The notes below the pieces were generated by a model. The model did not search any database, was not told the origin of the DNA, and was given only the letters and a program-made list of their open reading frames with translations. Of a stretch of DNA of 21,993 bases, positions 14,113 through 20,876 are shown piece by piece. Position 1 is the stretch's first letter, and each line of letters opens with the position of its first letter. The stretch lies in the IMG/VR virus record IMGVR_UViG_3300031758_000654, positions 1-21,993 of that record, one strand, 5' to 3'. This DNA is from a virus. Both the position numbers and the translations under genes were made by a program.

Positions 14113-14433
14113 ATGTCAACTGAAATTGAGAAGGGCGTCATTGACTTTGACGAGTCAATAGCGATGTGGCTTGAGCAATATCGCAGCGCCCTAGCAAAAA
14201 TCAAAGAATGGGAAGAAGTTGCAGATGTAGCTCGCTCCCATATTGAAGCAGCACTTGGCGATGCCGAAGTTGGTCTATACAAAGGTCAACAGGTCGTTCG
14301 CTTCACAACGGTCACATCAACGCGATTTGATGTGAAACGCGCAAAGGAACTCTTGCCACCGCAGGTGCTTGATGTCCTACAAGTTCAAACAAACTCTCGT
14401 CGCTTCACTCTCGTCAATCAGGATCAGCAATGA
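14113..14433 (+). CDS. Nuclease-associated phage protein (YqaJ-linked type)
   Basis: I start at the ATG at 14113, which has GAGGGGAT just upstream. The 106-residue protein has a long N-terminal helix (SALAKIKEWEEVADVARSHI) and a beta C-terminal part (KGQQVVRFTTVTSTRFDVK, then TNSRRFTLV). A similar C-terminal module is fused behind YqaJ-type exonucleases in many phages. Here it is a separate gene, followed by a microprotein and then a PD-(D/E)XK nuclease. A role as nuclease partner is therefore plausible. The link to YqaJ is from motif memory, not from a search. Confidence 0.6.
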   Translation: MSTEIEKGVIDFDESIAMWLEQYRSALAKIKEWEEVADVARSHIEAALGDAEVGLYKGQQVVRFTTVTSTRFDVKRAKELLPPQVLDVLQVQTNSRRFTLVNQDQQ

Positions 14434-14519
14434 CACCACGAGTTGATTTCCCTTCCATTGATGCACCAAGCATTGTGGAAATTCCTGACTATGACGATGA
14501 AGATGAGGATGACGAATGA
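14430..14519 (+). CDS. Acidic 29-residue microprotein
   Basis: The frame MTPRVDFPSIDAPSIVEIPD is followed by YDDEDEDDE and a stop. It overlaps the upstream stop (ATGA at 14430-14433) and the nuclease start (ATGA at 14516-14519), so both ends show the coupling used throughout this operon and no bases are left over. The acidic tail could mimic DNA or dock onto the adjacent nuclease. Its shortness makes it easy to miss; the evidence is position and overlap only. Confidence 0.55.
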   Translation: MTPRVDFPSIDAPSIVEIPDYDDEDEDDE

Positions 14520-15259
14520 CTTTCACTTCGCCGGTATCGCCTGCAAAATCCCTTGGTCAAGGCCTCGCCGAGATCATTACGCAAGCAGGCATCTGGACTC
14601 CTAGAAGCAAGCAAGTCGTCATTGGGCCTTCTGAAATGGGTCACGAATGCACAAGGCGACTTGCTTACAAATTGCTTGATTGGGATAAGCCCAATGAGTC
14701 AGGCTCATCAAATTGGAGCGCCCAAGTTGGCTCTGCAATTCACAAATATCTTGCAGACATCTTTGCTCGCATTGAAGGCTATGAAGTTGAACAGAGAGTC
14801 ACCATTCGTGGCAACCTGACCGGCACAGTTGACCTTTATGACATCAAGCGTGGCATTGTCATTGATTGGAAGACGACAAGCCCTGCGCAGATGGATCGAA
14901 AGCGCAAAGATGGCGGCTCACCTATCTATCAAACACAGATTCAACTCTATGGCTACGGCAAAGCTCAGACAGGCGCAGTGGTCAATCAAGTCGCTCTCGT
15001 CTTCTTGCCCACAAGCGGTTCGATAGATGACATGCACATTGAACTTTATGACTATGACGAATCTGTTGCGTTGCGAGCCTTGGAACGCATTGACAACATT
15101 CACGCTCTACTGTCACAAGTAGATGTTGAAAGCAATCCGCAAATGTGGGAGATGATTCCATCTGCGCCATCGCGCCTATGTATTTTCTGCCCATATCACC
15201 TGCCCTATTCGCAAGACTTGACGAAAGGATGCGCAGGTGCAGCCGAAACTCGTAGTTGA
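14516..15259 (+). CDS. RecB/Cas4-like PD-(D/E)XK exonuclease with Fe-S cysteines
   Basis: This 247-residue protein shows the RecB nuclease order: helix with C45 (SEMGHECTRRLAYKLL), H76 (VGSAIHKYL), D106 (LTGTVDLYD), D117-x-K119 (GIVIDWKTTS) and the QxxxY motif (YQTQIQLYGYG). C45 together with C222, C225 and C239 (LCIFCPY, KGC) matches the four-cysteine iron-sulfur clamp of Cas4/AddB-type nucleases. It probably degrades DNA ends for recombination. It follows the microprotein with an ATGA overlap. It is not a CRISPR protein here: no repeats or other Cas genes are visible. Confidence 0.85.
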   Translation: MTFTSPVSPAKSLGQGLAEIITQAGIWTPRSKQVVIGPSEMGHECTRRLAYKLLDWDKPNESGSSNWSAQVGSAIHKYLADIFARIEGYEVEQRVTIRGNLTGTVDLYDIKRGIVIDWKTTSPAQMDRKRKDGGSPIYQTQIQLYGYGKAQTGAVVNQVALVFLPTSGSIDDMHIELYDYDESVALRALERIDNIHALLSQVDVESNPQMWEMIPSAPSRLCIFCPYHLPYSQDLTKGCAGAAETRS

Positions 15260-15263
15260 GACA

Positions 15264-15449
15264 ATGAATAAGTTTCAAGAGGTCACACTCAAGATTTTGG
15301 GTTGGTTTCTTGGGATCAGAGGCGAGGCAAAAATTGTCTATATCGCCTTTGACAATGAGATGGAGCCAACCATCAATGACCTAAAAAAATGGCACGAAGA
15401 AAATGAAATGAACAGACAACGACAAGTAGATAAGGAGACGGGGGAATGA
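15264..15449 (+). CDS. Small hypothetical protein
   Basis: I place the start at the ATG at 15264 (61 residues, MNKFQEVTLKILGWFLGI). A GTG at 15237, with AAAGGA seven bases upstream, would add nine residues and overlap the nuclease. The protein has a short hydrophobic helix (VTLKILGWFLGI), then IVYIAFDNEM and a charged end (EENEMNRQRQVDKETGE). It overlaps the next gene by four bases (ATGA). Function unknown; the hydrophobic part is too short for a confident membrane span. Confidence 0.5.
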   Translation: MNKFQEVTLKILGWFLGIRGEAKIVYIAFDNEMEPTINDLKKWHEENEMNRQRQVDKETGE

Positions 15450-15913
15450 CCTTCGCAGCACCATCCACACAGAGCGAATCCGTCAAGGTTGCAGACCTTG
15501 CAGGACACTTGCTCATCATCACACCGACTGAATACAAAGTCGGCATTGAAACAGTCCACGGCAAAGCCGAGGCAGTTGAGGTTGAAGTTATTGATCTCGA
15601 CACTAAGCAAACGCATTCATCACTTCTTTGGTTCAATGTAGCTCTACGCAATGCACTAAAGAACAAAATTGGGCAGAAGGTTCTCGCCCGCATCGGCCAA
15701 GGCGCCGCCAAGCCTGGCAAATCGGCTCCGTGGATTTTGGTTGATGCCACAGGCGATGCCAACGCCATTGCCCTTGCTAACGCCTATCTGACAAGCGCAC
15801 CTGCGCCTGCCATTGCAACACCTGCACCTGCGGCCGCACCTGTGGCAGCGACAGGTGGCATCACACCTGAAGTTGCCGCGCTCTTGGCACAATTAGGGGC
15901 GAAGCCAATCTAG
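15446..15913 (+). CDS. Probable single-stranded DNA-binding (OB-fold-like) protein
   Basis: The first 110 residues are beta-rich (VKVADLAGHLLIITPTEYKV, VEVEVIDLDT, LLWFNVALRNALK, GQKVLARIGQG, APWILVDATG). Residues 118-140 are an Ala/Pro-rich linker (APAPAIATPAPAAAPVAAT), followed by a short acidic helix. A folded nucleic-acid domain with a flexible tail is the layout of SSB proteins, and similar actinophage proteins lie beside Cas4-like nucleases. It lacks the acidic DDDIPF-type tip of cellular SSB. Its place between nuclease and replication genes supports the call, which remains inferred. Confidence 0.55.
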   Translation: MTFAAPSTQSESVKVADLAGHLLIITPTEYKVGIETVHGKAEAVEVEVIDLDTKQTHSSLLWFNVALRNALKNKIGQKVLARIGQGAAKPGKSAPWILVDATGDANAIALANAYLTSAPAPAIATPAPAAAPVAATGGITPEVAALLAQLGAKPI

Positions 15914-15921
15914 TTGTGAGT

Positions 15922-15953
15922 GACAGGCGGTTTTCCTTCCGTCTCCGCCTGTC
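15922..15953 (+). other. Perfect nine-base-pair hairpin
   Basis: GACAGGCGG (15922-15930) is the exact inverse complement of CCGCCTGTC (15945-15953), separated by a 14-base pyrimidine-rich loop. It stands nine bases after the SSB-like gene stop. No T-run follows, so an intrinsic terminator of the usual type is unlikely. It could be an RNA processing or stability element, or a protein site. Confidence 0.45.
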
Positions 15954-15995
15954 GTCATGCCGGTCGTCGGTGCCTACCTTTCCACCGATGACCAA

Positions 15996-16060
15996 AGCAG
16001 TGCCTGGGGGCGATGAGATACGGGGTCATTCATCGGCAAGTTCGATTCTTGCCACTGCAC
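15996..16060 (+). ncRNA. tRNA-like structure lacking a D-arm
   Basis: The T-arm is textbook: GCAAG (16036-16040), loop TTCGATT, CTTGC (16048-16052). The acceptor halves GCAGTG (15997-16002) and CACTGC (16053-16058) pair perfectly over six bases; the outermost A-A does not pair. GATGA (16012-16016) pairs with TCATT (16026-16030, one G-T) as an anticodon-like stem with a nine-base loop containing TACG, followed by a five-base variable region. The D-arm is replaced by nine bases. It may be a degenerate tRNA, an attachment-site relic or a regulatory mimic. No CCA is encoded. Confidence 0.4.
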
Positions 16061-16081
16061 TCAAAGAACAAAAGGAGTCAA

Positions 16082-16261
16082 ATGTGTCGCCATATTTATC
16101 AACGAGTTGCGGCCGAGATATGTCCTGACTGTGGGCGTGATACGCACGAAACAGATTTTGAATTGCAACGACAACTTCATAAGCAATGGATAGAAGATGG
16201 CAAGGCCGATTGGAATATTTGTCCACTCGGGGGAACACTGAGGGGATGGTGGTCAATATGA
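16082..16261 (+). CDS. Small zinc-ribbon-like protein
   Basis: The ATG at 16082 has AAAGGAG (16071-16077) four bases upstream. The 59-residue protein contains EICPDCGRDTHETD (C14-x2-C17) and an additional C2/H4 pair at the N terminus (MCRHIY), which could complete one zinc site. It ends NICPLGGTLRGWWSI, and its stop overlaps the methyltransferase start (ATGA). It may assist the methyltransferase or be independent. Function unknown. Confidence 0.6.
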   Translation: MCRHIYQRVAAEICPDCGRDTHETDFELQRQLHKQWIEDGKADWNICPLGGTLRGWWSI

Positions 16262-16998
16262 CAACGGCAGTGTCACTATTCGCAGGTGTTGGTGGTTTTG
16301 ATTTAGCTCTTGAGCGAGCAGGAGTCAAAGTTGTCGCATCGGTGGAGTGGGATAAGCACGCACAAAATGTGTTGAGAAAACAATTTCCAAATGCACAAGT
16401 ATTTGGCGACATTCAGGGGGTTACAGGTGAACAATTACGAGCAGCAGGATTTGATCCCACAGACGGAATCATCACAGGTGGATTTCCTTGCCAAGACCTT
16501 TCCGTTGCTGGAAAACGAGCAGGGTTGGCGGGATCGCGTAGTGGACTTTTCTGGGAAATCTGCCGACTCCTTGACGAAACACGAACGCAGACTTTTATCC
16601 TCGAAAATGTGCCTGGTCTACTTTCCTCAAATAACGGAAGAGATATGGCCGTCGTCATTGAAGCGTTGGTCGAGCGCGGGTATCGCATCGCGTGGCGGGT
16701 GCTTGATGCTCAATACTTCGGAGTTCCCCAACGACGCCGTCGAGTCTTCATTGTCGGATGTCTTGGAGACGCAGGGAGATCACCTGAAGAAATACTCGCT
16801 ATCGCCGAAGGCCGCGCAAGGTATCTTGAGAAGAGCAACGCGCCGAGGAAAGGTTCTGCCGGTGCCACTACAGAGCGCCTTAGAGACGGTCGCATCACAG
16901 ACACCTTGACAGTTGCAGACCTGACAAAATCACAGACATCAAATCAAGCAGTCAATTCAAATCTTTTGCAGGTTTCCAATGTGGTTCGTCAAGAGTAA
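16258..16998 (+). CDS. C5-cytosine DNA methyltransferase, N-terminal part (motifs I-VIII)
   Basis: This 246-residue frame has the SAM-binding motif LFAGVGGF (residues 7-14), catalytic GGFPCQDLS (C78), FILENVPG (E116-N117-V118) and FGVPQRRRRVF (158-164). These are motifs I, IV, VI and VIII of C5-cytosine methyltransferases. The start is the ATG at 16258, overlapping the zinc-ribbon gene; longer in-frame starts lie within that gene. The frame ends at TAA 16996-16998, before the target recognition domain. The rest is encoded in the overlapping +1 frame. It would methylate phage DNA against host restriction, provided the two parts join or associate. Confidence 0.85.
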   Translation: MTTAVSLFAGVGGFDLALERAGVKVVASVEWDKHAQNVLRKQFPNAQVFGDIQGVTGEQLRAAGFDPTDGIITGGFPCQDLSVAGKRAGLAGSRSGLFWEICRLLDETRTQTFILENVPGLLSSNNGRDMAVVIEALVERGYRIAWRVLDAQYFGVPQRRRRVFIVGCLGDAGRSPEEILAIAEGRARYLEKSNAPRKGSAGATTERLRDGRITDTLTVADLTKSQTSNQAVNSNLLQVSNVVRQE

Positions 16999-17578
16999 GC
17001 GAGCGCAAACAAGTGACGATGACGAAACTTGGGTTGCGGGGGGGGTCGTGCCGACATTGAATGCTTTTGATTGTGGAGATACAAGAGCGACGGTCTTAAT
17101 TTTTGAAGCAACACGAGTGGAAGATGTGAGAATTTATGAGAACTATTGTCCGACAGTTGCACGATATTGGGGAACAGGGGGAGCTCGTGTGCCTTATGTG
17201 TATGCGATACAAGGAACTGTGATAGGTCGCAGTGATAATGCAGGGCCACAAGGAAAAGGCTTTGCAGATGATGGAGAACCGATGTTCACATTGGATCAAG
17301 TAAGTGGTCACGGAGTTGCGATGGCATTTGATAGTTACAATCAAAGCGTCAGTGAAACTTCACAGACAATTCGCAAAGGTCAAGCAGGCAATGACCATGT
17401 CGGAATGGTGATGGAGAAATCAGTCGTGCGTCGCCTGACACCGACAGAGTGCGAGAGGTTGCAAGGATTTCCTGACGGATGGACAGAGGGCCAAGCCGAT
17501 TCGCACCGCTATAAACAAATGGGCAATGCGGTGGCGGTGCCGGTTGTCCAATGGATTATTGACAGACTTGTGAAGTAG
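16979..17578 (+). CDS. C5-cytosine DNA methyltransferase, C-terminal part (target domain and motifs IX-X)
   Basis: This frame is +1 relative to the N-terminal part and overlaps it by 20 bases from its ATG; it is open back to 16925. It encodes 199 residues with the recognition region (TWVAGGVVPTLNAFDCGDTR, IQGTVIGRSDNAGPQGKG), motif IX (RRLTPTECERLQGFPDGW) and motif X (YKQMGNAVAVPVVQWI). Together the two parts make a normal full-length enzyme. The possibilities are a true two-subunit enzyme like M.AquI, which is split at about this point, a programmed frameshift, or an inactivating or sequencing indel. A run of eight G (17038-17045) lies inside this part but is in frame. The ribosome site before the ATG is weak. 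Confidence 0.8.
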   Translation: MWFVKSKRAQTSDDDETWVAGGVVPTLNAFDCGDTRATVLIFEATRVEDVRIYENYCPTVARYWGTGGARVPYVYAIQGTVIGRSDNAGPQGKGFADDGEPMFTLDQVSGHGVAMAFDSYNQSVSETSQTIRKGQAGNDHVGMVMEKSVVRRLTPTECERLQGFPDGWTEGQADSHRYKQMGNAVAVPVVQWIIDRLVK

Positions 17579-17591
17579 AAGAAAGGGAGCA

Positions 17592-19652
17592 ATGACGGGG
17601 GAAATCTTACGAACAGCGCTTGAGTTCGCTGCCAATGACATCTGCGCCGTTCCTGTGGCAACAGATGGAAGCAAGCGACCGGCACTGACGAATTGGAAGC
17701 AGTATCAAGAACGCTTGCCCGTCCCGCAAGAATTGTTGACCTGGTTTCAATCGGCAGAAGGGGTCGGTGTCATCTGCGGAAAAGTCAGTGGCAACTTGGA
17801 GATGTTGGAATTAGAAGGCAGAGCAGTTGCCGACAAGTTACACCTTGACCTCAAAGAGATGGCACACAAATCAGGTCTTGGCGATGTATGGGATCGCATC
17901 AATGCCGGTTATGTTGAAGTCACACCGTCAGGCGGTTTGCATTGGCTCTATCGAATAGATGGCGAAGTTCCTGGCAACACCAAACTTGCCCGTCGCCCTG
18001 GCGAAAATGGCGGCATTGATGTTCTCGCCGAAACGAGAGGCGAAGGTGGCTTTGTCATTGTCGCACCGACCAATGGCACCTGCCATCCGTCAGGCGGAGC
18101 GTGGACAATGCTCGTCGGCGGGCCGAAGTCAATCCCGACCCTGACGGTGCCTGAGCGCGATCAACTCCACAAATTATTCGTCACCTTTGATGCTATCCCT
18201 AAGCACGAGTCCATCACTGAAGACATCAAGCAACGAGTTGAAAGCTTGACGCCAGGGGATGACTACAACGCCAAGGTCAGTTGGGAGCAGATTCTTGAGC
18301 CTCTTGGATGGTCGAAGGTCTACACCACTCGTGACAAAGTCACCGCATGGCGACGACCTGGCAAGAATGAAGGGGTCAGTGCCACCACCAATCATGCAGG
18401 CAATGACAAGTTCTTTGTCTTTTCAACAAGCACACAGTTTGAAGCAGAGCGATCCTATTCAAAGTTCGCAGTCTTCACACTCGTTGAACACGGCGGAGAC
18501 TTCGCAGCATCTGCCCGCGCCTTACGCTCTCAAGGCTACGGAGAAGCACGCAAGGAATTGGGAACCTTAGAAGTCCACTCACCGAGCCTTGTTCAATTAC
18601 ACAATGAAGATGGCGAGGTCATTGAGTCATCGTGGATACCGAAGCAGATTGAAGAGACTGATCTTGATGACGAGAACCCGCCATCTATGCTCAAGAGAGA
18701 AGATGGGAACTGTCTGCTCTACGCAGGCAAGGTCAACGCCATCTTTGGTGAGAGCGAATCAGGCAAGACTTGGATTGCACTTGAGGCCATCCGCCAAGAG
18801 TTAGCGAAGAACAACATCGTCTTTTATCTTGATTTTGAAGATTCGGCTCGATCCATTATCAATCGCCTCAAAACCTTGAAGGTGCCGACCGATAAGTTCA
18901 AGCTCTTTCGTTATGCCAACCCTGACGAGCCATTGGGTGAGGGCATCGGTGAAATTATGCGCACCCAAATCATGGCGTATCTGCCGACTTTGATTGTCGT
19001 AGATGGTGTCAATGCCGCGATGAACCTGCTCGGACTTGACCTAGAGAAGAACAAAGATGCCACTACCTTCTCACAGAAGGTCTTGAAGCCCTTAAGAATC
19101 GGCGGAGCAGGCATTCTCACCATTGACCATGTCACCAAGAGCAAAGACAACCGAGGCAACTACGCCATCGGCGCACAGGCTAAGAGAGCCGATATTGATG
19201 GCGCGGCCTTTGCGGTGTCAGTGGCGATGCCATTTGGCAGAGGCATTGACGGCGCCTTGGACATTACTTGCACCAAGGATCGTCCTGGCTTTGTCCGTGC
19301 CATCTGCCCTGACGCCAAGACGGTCGGCGTCGCCAACCTGCGCTCGTTGCCTGACGGCGGCATCTCGGTTTCCATATCAGGTGGAATTGTCAAAGTATCC
19401 ACACGAGAGCAGAAGATGGAAGCAGTCTGCGAGCTACTTCGCCGGTGTGGGTATGAGATGGGCAGGAATCAGATTGCCGATCACCTTCGAGAGGAAGGGC
19501 ATGGAATGAAGGATGCCGAGCTGAAATTTGTTATGGAGAGTCTTGTGAGCAATGGTCATGTCACCTATCGCAAAGATGGACAGAAATATCTTTACGGGTA
19601 TCAGTCCGACTTCTTTGCCAATGATGTTAAGCCTTGGACTCCTAATGAGTAA
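17592..19652 (+). CDS. Primase-polymerase/helicase fusion (PrimPol + RepA-like AAA ATPase)
   Basis: The 686-residue enzyme has an N-terminal PrimPol domain (about 1-210) with motif II SGGLHWLYR (H117), motif III GGIDVLAETRGEGG (D143) and the strand FVIVAPTNGTCHPSGGAW. Its motif I reads NLEMLELEGRA, with E73-x-E75 where most AEP enzymes have D-x-D. The middle holds a RepA/DnaB-type ATPase: Walker A GESESGKT (386-393), DFEDSARSI, Walker B LIVVDG (D471) and ILTIDHVTK. The end (about 620-675) is a winged-helix-like domain. It would unwind and prime phage DNA. It has a good GGGAG ribosome site. An iteron region follows directly. Confidence 0.9.
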   Translation: MTGEILRTALEFAANDICAVPVATDGSKRPALTNWKQYQERLPVPQELLTWFQSAEGVGVICGKVSGNLEMLELEGRAVADKLHLDLKEMAHKSGLGDVWDRINAGYVEVTPSGGLHWLYRIDGEVPGNTKLARRPGENGGIDVLAETRGEGGFVIVAPTNGTCHPSGGAWTMLVGGPKSIPTLTVPERDQLHKLFVTFDAIPKHESITEDIKQRVESLTPGDDYNAKVSWEQILEPLGWSKVYTTRDKVTAWRRPGKNEGVSATTNHAGNDKFFVFSTSTQFEAERSYSKFAVFTLVEHGGDFAASARALRSQGYGEARKELGTLEVHSPSLVQLHNEDGEVIESSWIPKQIEETDLDDENPPSMLKREDGNCLLYAGKVNAIFGESESGKTWIALEAIRQELAKNNIVFYLDFEDSARSIINRLKTLKVPTDKFKLFRYANPDEPLGEGIGEIMRTQIMAYLPTLIVVDGVNAAMNLLGLDLEKNKDATTFSQKVLKPLRIGGAGILTIDHVTKSKDNRGNYAIGAQAKRADIDGAAFAVSVAMPFGRGIDGALDITCTKDRPGFVRAICPDAKTVGVANLRSLPDGGISVSISGGIVKVSTREQKMEAVCELLRRCGYEMGRNQIADHLREEGHGMKDAELKFVMESLVSNGHVTYRKDGQKYLYGYQSDFFANDVKPWTPNE

Positions 19653-19760
19653 CTGTTTCCCTGTTTCCCAACTGTTTCCCACTATTTCGGGAAACACCAC
19701 CGACTCGAGCGTGCCAACTGTTTCCCCGTTTCCCCCCTATAAGGGGGGAACGGGAAACAG
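19653..19760 (+). repeat. Iteron array and long hairpin, probable replication origin
   Basis: CTGTTTCCC occurs directly at 19653-19661, 19661-19669, 19672-19680 and 19718-19726. An 8/9 inverted copy is at 19689-19697 and an exact inverted copy (GGGAAACAG) at 19752-19760; a partial copy GTTTCCC lies at 19728-19734. The last copies form a hairpin of about 18 base pairs with two bulges: arm 19718-19737, loop TATAA, arm 19743-19760. No T-run follows, so it is not a typical terminator. Iterons beside a primase/helicase gene suggest an origin. The remaining bases to 19785 carry GAGG as ribosome site for the next gene. Confidence 0.65.
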
Positions 19761-19785
19761 GGCAACGGTCACCCCGAGGCAATAG

Positions 19786-20136
19786 ATGAATCAAGATTTC
19801 AAGCCAATCAACTGTTCAAGGTGCGGCGCCCTCATTTGGGCAGGTATCTCGTGGGCAGGCTTTGCTCGCAGACTTGATACCCCGAGACTGACCATTGAGG
19901 AAGAAGTCATCAAGCGCCTGTCGGGTCTGATGACCTACGAGCTACACCGCACTCGAGTTTCCTTTGAAGCGGTGGAGAGAAGTCTCAATCGCATCAGGTG
20001 GGCCGCACCGAACAAAGACCGAGTCATTCTTGCCGATCACACCTGCCAAGGATGGCGACTCTTTGAATCTGAGCCGCCTTCATATTGGTCAAAGTTATCC
20101 ACAGTCCTATCCACAAGTCAGGAGCCTGCCTTCTAA
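19786..20136 (+). CDS. Putative zinc-binding hypothetical protein
   Basis: This 116-residue protein opens with NCSRCGALIWAGISWAGFAR (C10-x2-C13) and later has LADHTCQGW (His and Cys), which could complete a zinc ribbon. The middle is helical and basic (IKRLSGLMTYELHRTRVSFE, then RIRWA). It follows the iteron region and is coupled to the next gene (TAATG). Two DnaA-box-like sites lie in its 3' coding end. A DNA-binding or replication-accessory role is inferred from position. Confidence 0.6.
   Translation: MNQDFKPINCSRCGALIWAGISWAGFARRLDTPRLTIEEEVIKRLSGLMTYELHRTRVSFEAVERSLNRIRWAAPNKDRVILADHTCQGWRLFESEPPSYWSKLSTVLSTSQEPAF
20095..20115 (+). promoter_or_regulatory. Pair of DnaA-box-like sites
   Basis: TTATCCACA (20095-20103, perfect) and CTATCCACA (20107-20115, one mismatch) lie 12 bases apart on the same strand and face, inside the 3' end of the zinc-binding protein gene. 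They stand about 340 bases from the iteron array. The second box is followed by the same AGTCAG found after the box at 12398. The sites may recruit host DnaA to the phage origin, but coding constraint could explain them. Confidence 0.4.
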
Positions 20137-20876
20137 TGCAATGCAATGTCTGCAAGTCTGAGATTGAAACCGAATGTCGCAGTTGCTTCGGCCGCTTGAG
20201 GGCCATCTTGAAAGAGTTGCCACAGTTGCAATATGAGGCGGGCTTTTACCTTGAGCCATCTCGCACCGGCAGTGGCGCCGTCACCGCCGAACGCTCTATT
20301 GGGATCAATGTCAATGCCCTTGATTTCTCAATGGCGACCGACCTTTTGGCAATCCTGCACAGTTGGGAGTCAATCATCAGGCGCGAGAGGGCGCTGACAC
20401 TGCCTGCCTTTGTCATTAAAGAGCCGACTACTCATTCCGAAGTCTTGGCGACTTGTGAGTTCCATATCGCCCACTTATCGTGGACATTGCAACAACCATG
20501 GGCATTAGACTTTGCAGGGGAAGTATGGGGCTTGCATGCTCGGGGGCGTGCGGCTGCCAAGAAGTTCAAGGAACAGGCAAGGCGCATTCCCTGTCCGACT
20601 GATGACTGCAAGAGATTTGTTGTCATTGATGTTGAGCAGTTGTCGCAAGATGTCAGTTGCTTTGGATGCAAACAAAGTTGGTCTGTCTTGAGATTGGTGG
20701 CATTGGCAATGAGTAATCCGAACCGCAGATTCTTCCTTGATGTGGAAGCCATCTCTGCCTGGCTACAAATGACACAACGCGAGGTCTATCGGTTAGTCAA
20801 GAAGTTTGATATTGAGAAGCGCGGATCAACTTACGACCTGCAAGCGATTATGAAAGCAAAACAACAAAATGCCTAG
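20136..20876 (+). CDS. Zinc-ribbon protein with C-terminal helix-turn-helix
   Basis: The start is the ATG at 20136 in TAATG, giving 246 residues. Three modules are visible. The N terminus is a treble-clef-like CNVCKSEIETECRSCFGRL with four cysteines. Residues about 160-195 form a second zinc ribbon (IPCPTDDCKRF, then VSCFGCKQSW). The C terminus is an excisionase/MerR-like HTH (DVEAISAWLQMTQREVYRLV, then GSTYDLQAIM). It probably binds DNA as a replication or transcription regulator. It lies after the origin region. No enzymatic motif is evident. Confidence 0.7.
   Translation: MQCNVCKSEIETECRSCFGRLRAILKELPQLQYEAGFYLEPSRTGSGAVTAERSIGINVNALDFSMATDLLAILHSWESIIRRERALTLPAFVIKEPTTHSEVLATCEFHIAHLSWTLQQPWALDFAGEVWGLHARGRAAAKKFKEQARRIPCPTDDCKRFVVIDVEQLSQDVSCFGCKQSWSVLRLVALAMSNPNRRFFLDVEAISAWLQMTQREVYRLVKKFDIEKRGSTYDLQAIMKAKQQNA

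Noticed and set aside
14516-15259. Cas4-like nuclease as evidence of a CRISPR system
   Set aside because: No repeat array or other Cas gene is present; solitary Cas4/RecB-type nucleases are common in phage recombination modules.
15916-16128. Rightward open frame of 70 codons from a GTG
   Set aside because: There is no ribosome site, and it runs through the hairpin and tRNA-like fold and into the better-supported zinc-ribbon gene in another frame. Composition (Ser/Arg-rich) is that of a shadow frame.
17556-17590. TTGACA before the PrimPol-helicase gene as a promoter
   Set aside because: No -10 element lies at 16-18 bases; the bases there are AAAGGG, which serves as ribosome site.
19718-19760. 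Long hairpin as an intrinsic terminator
   Set aside because: The stem is not followed by a T-run; the arms are made of the same unit as the direct repeats upstream, which fits an origin better.
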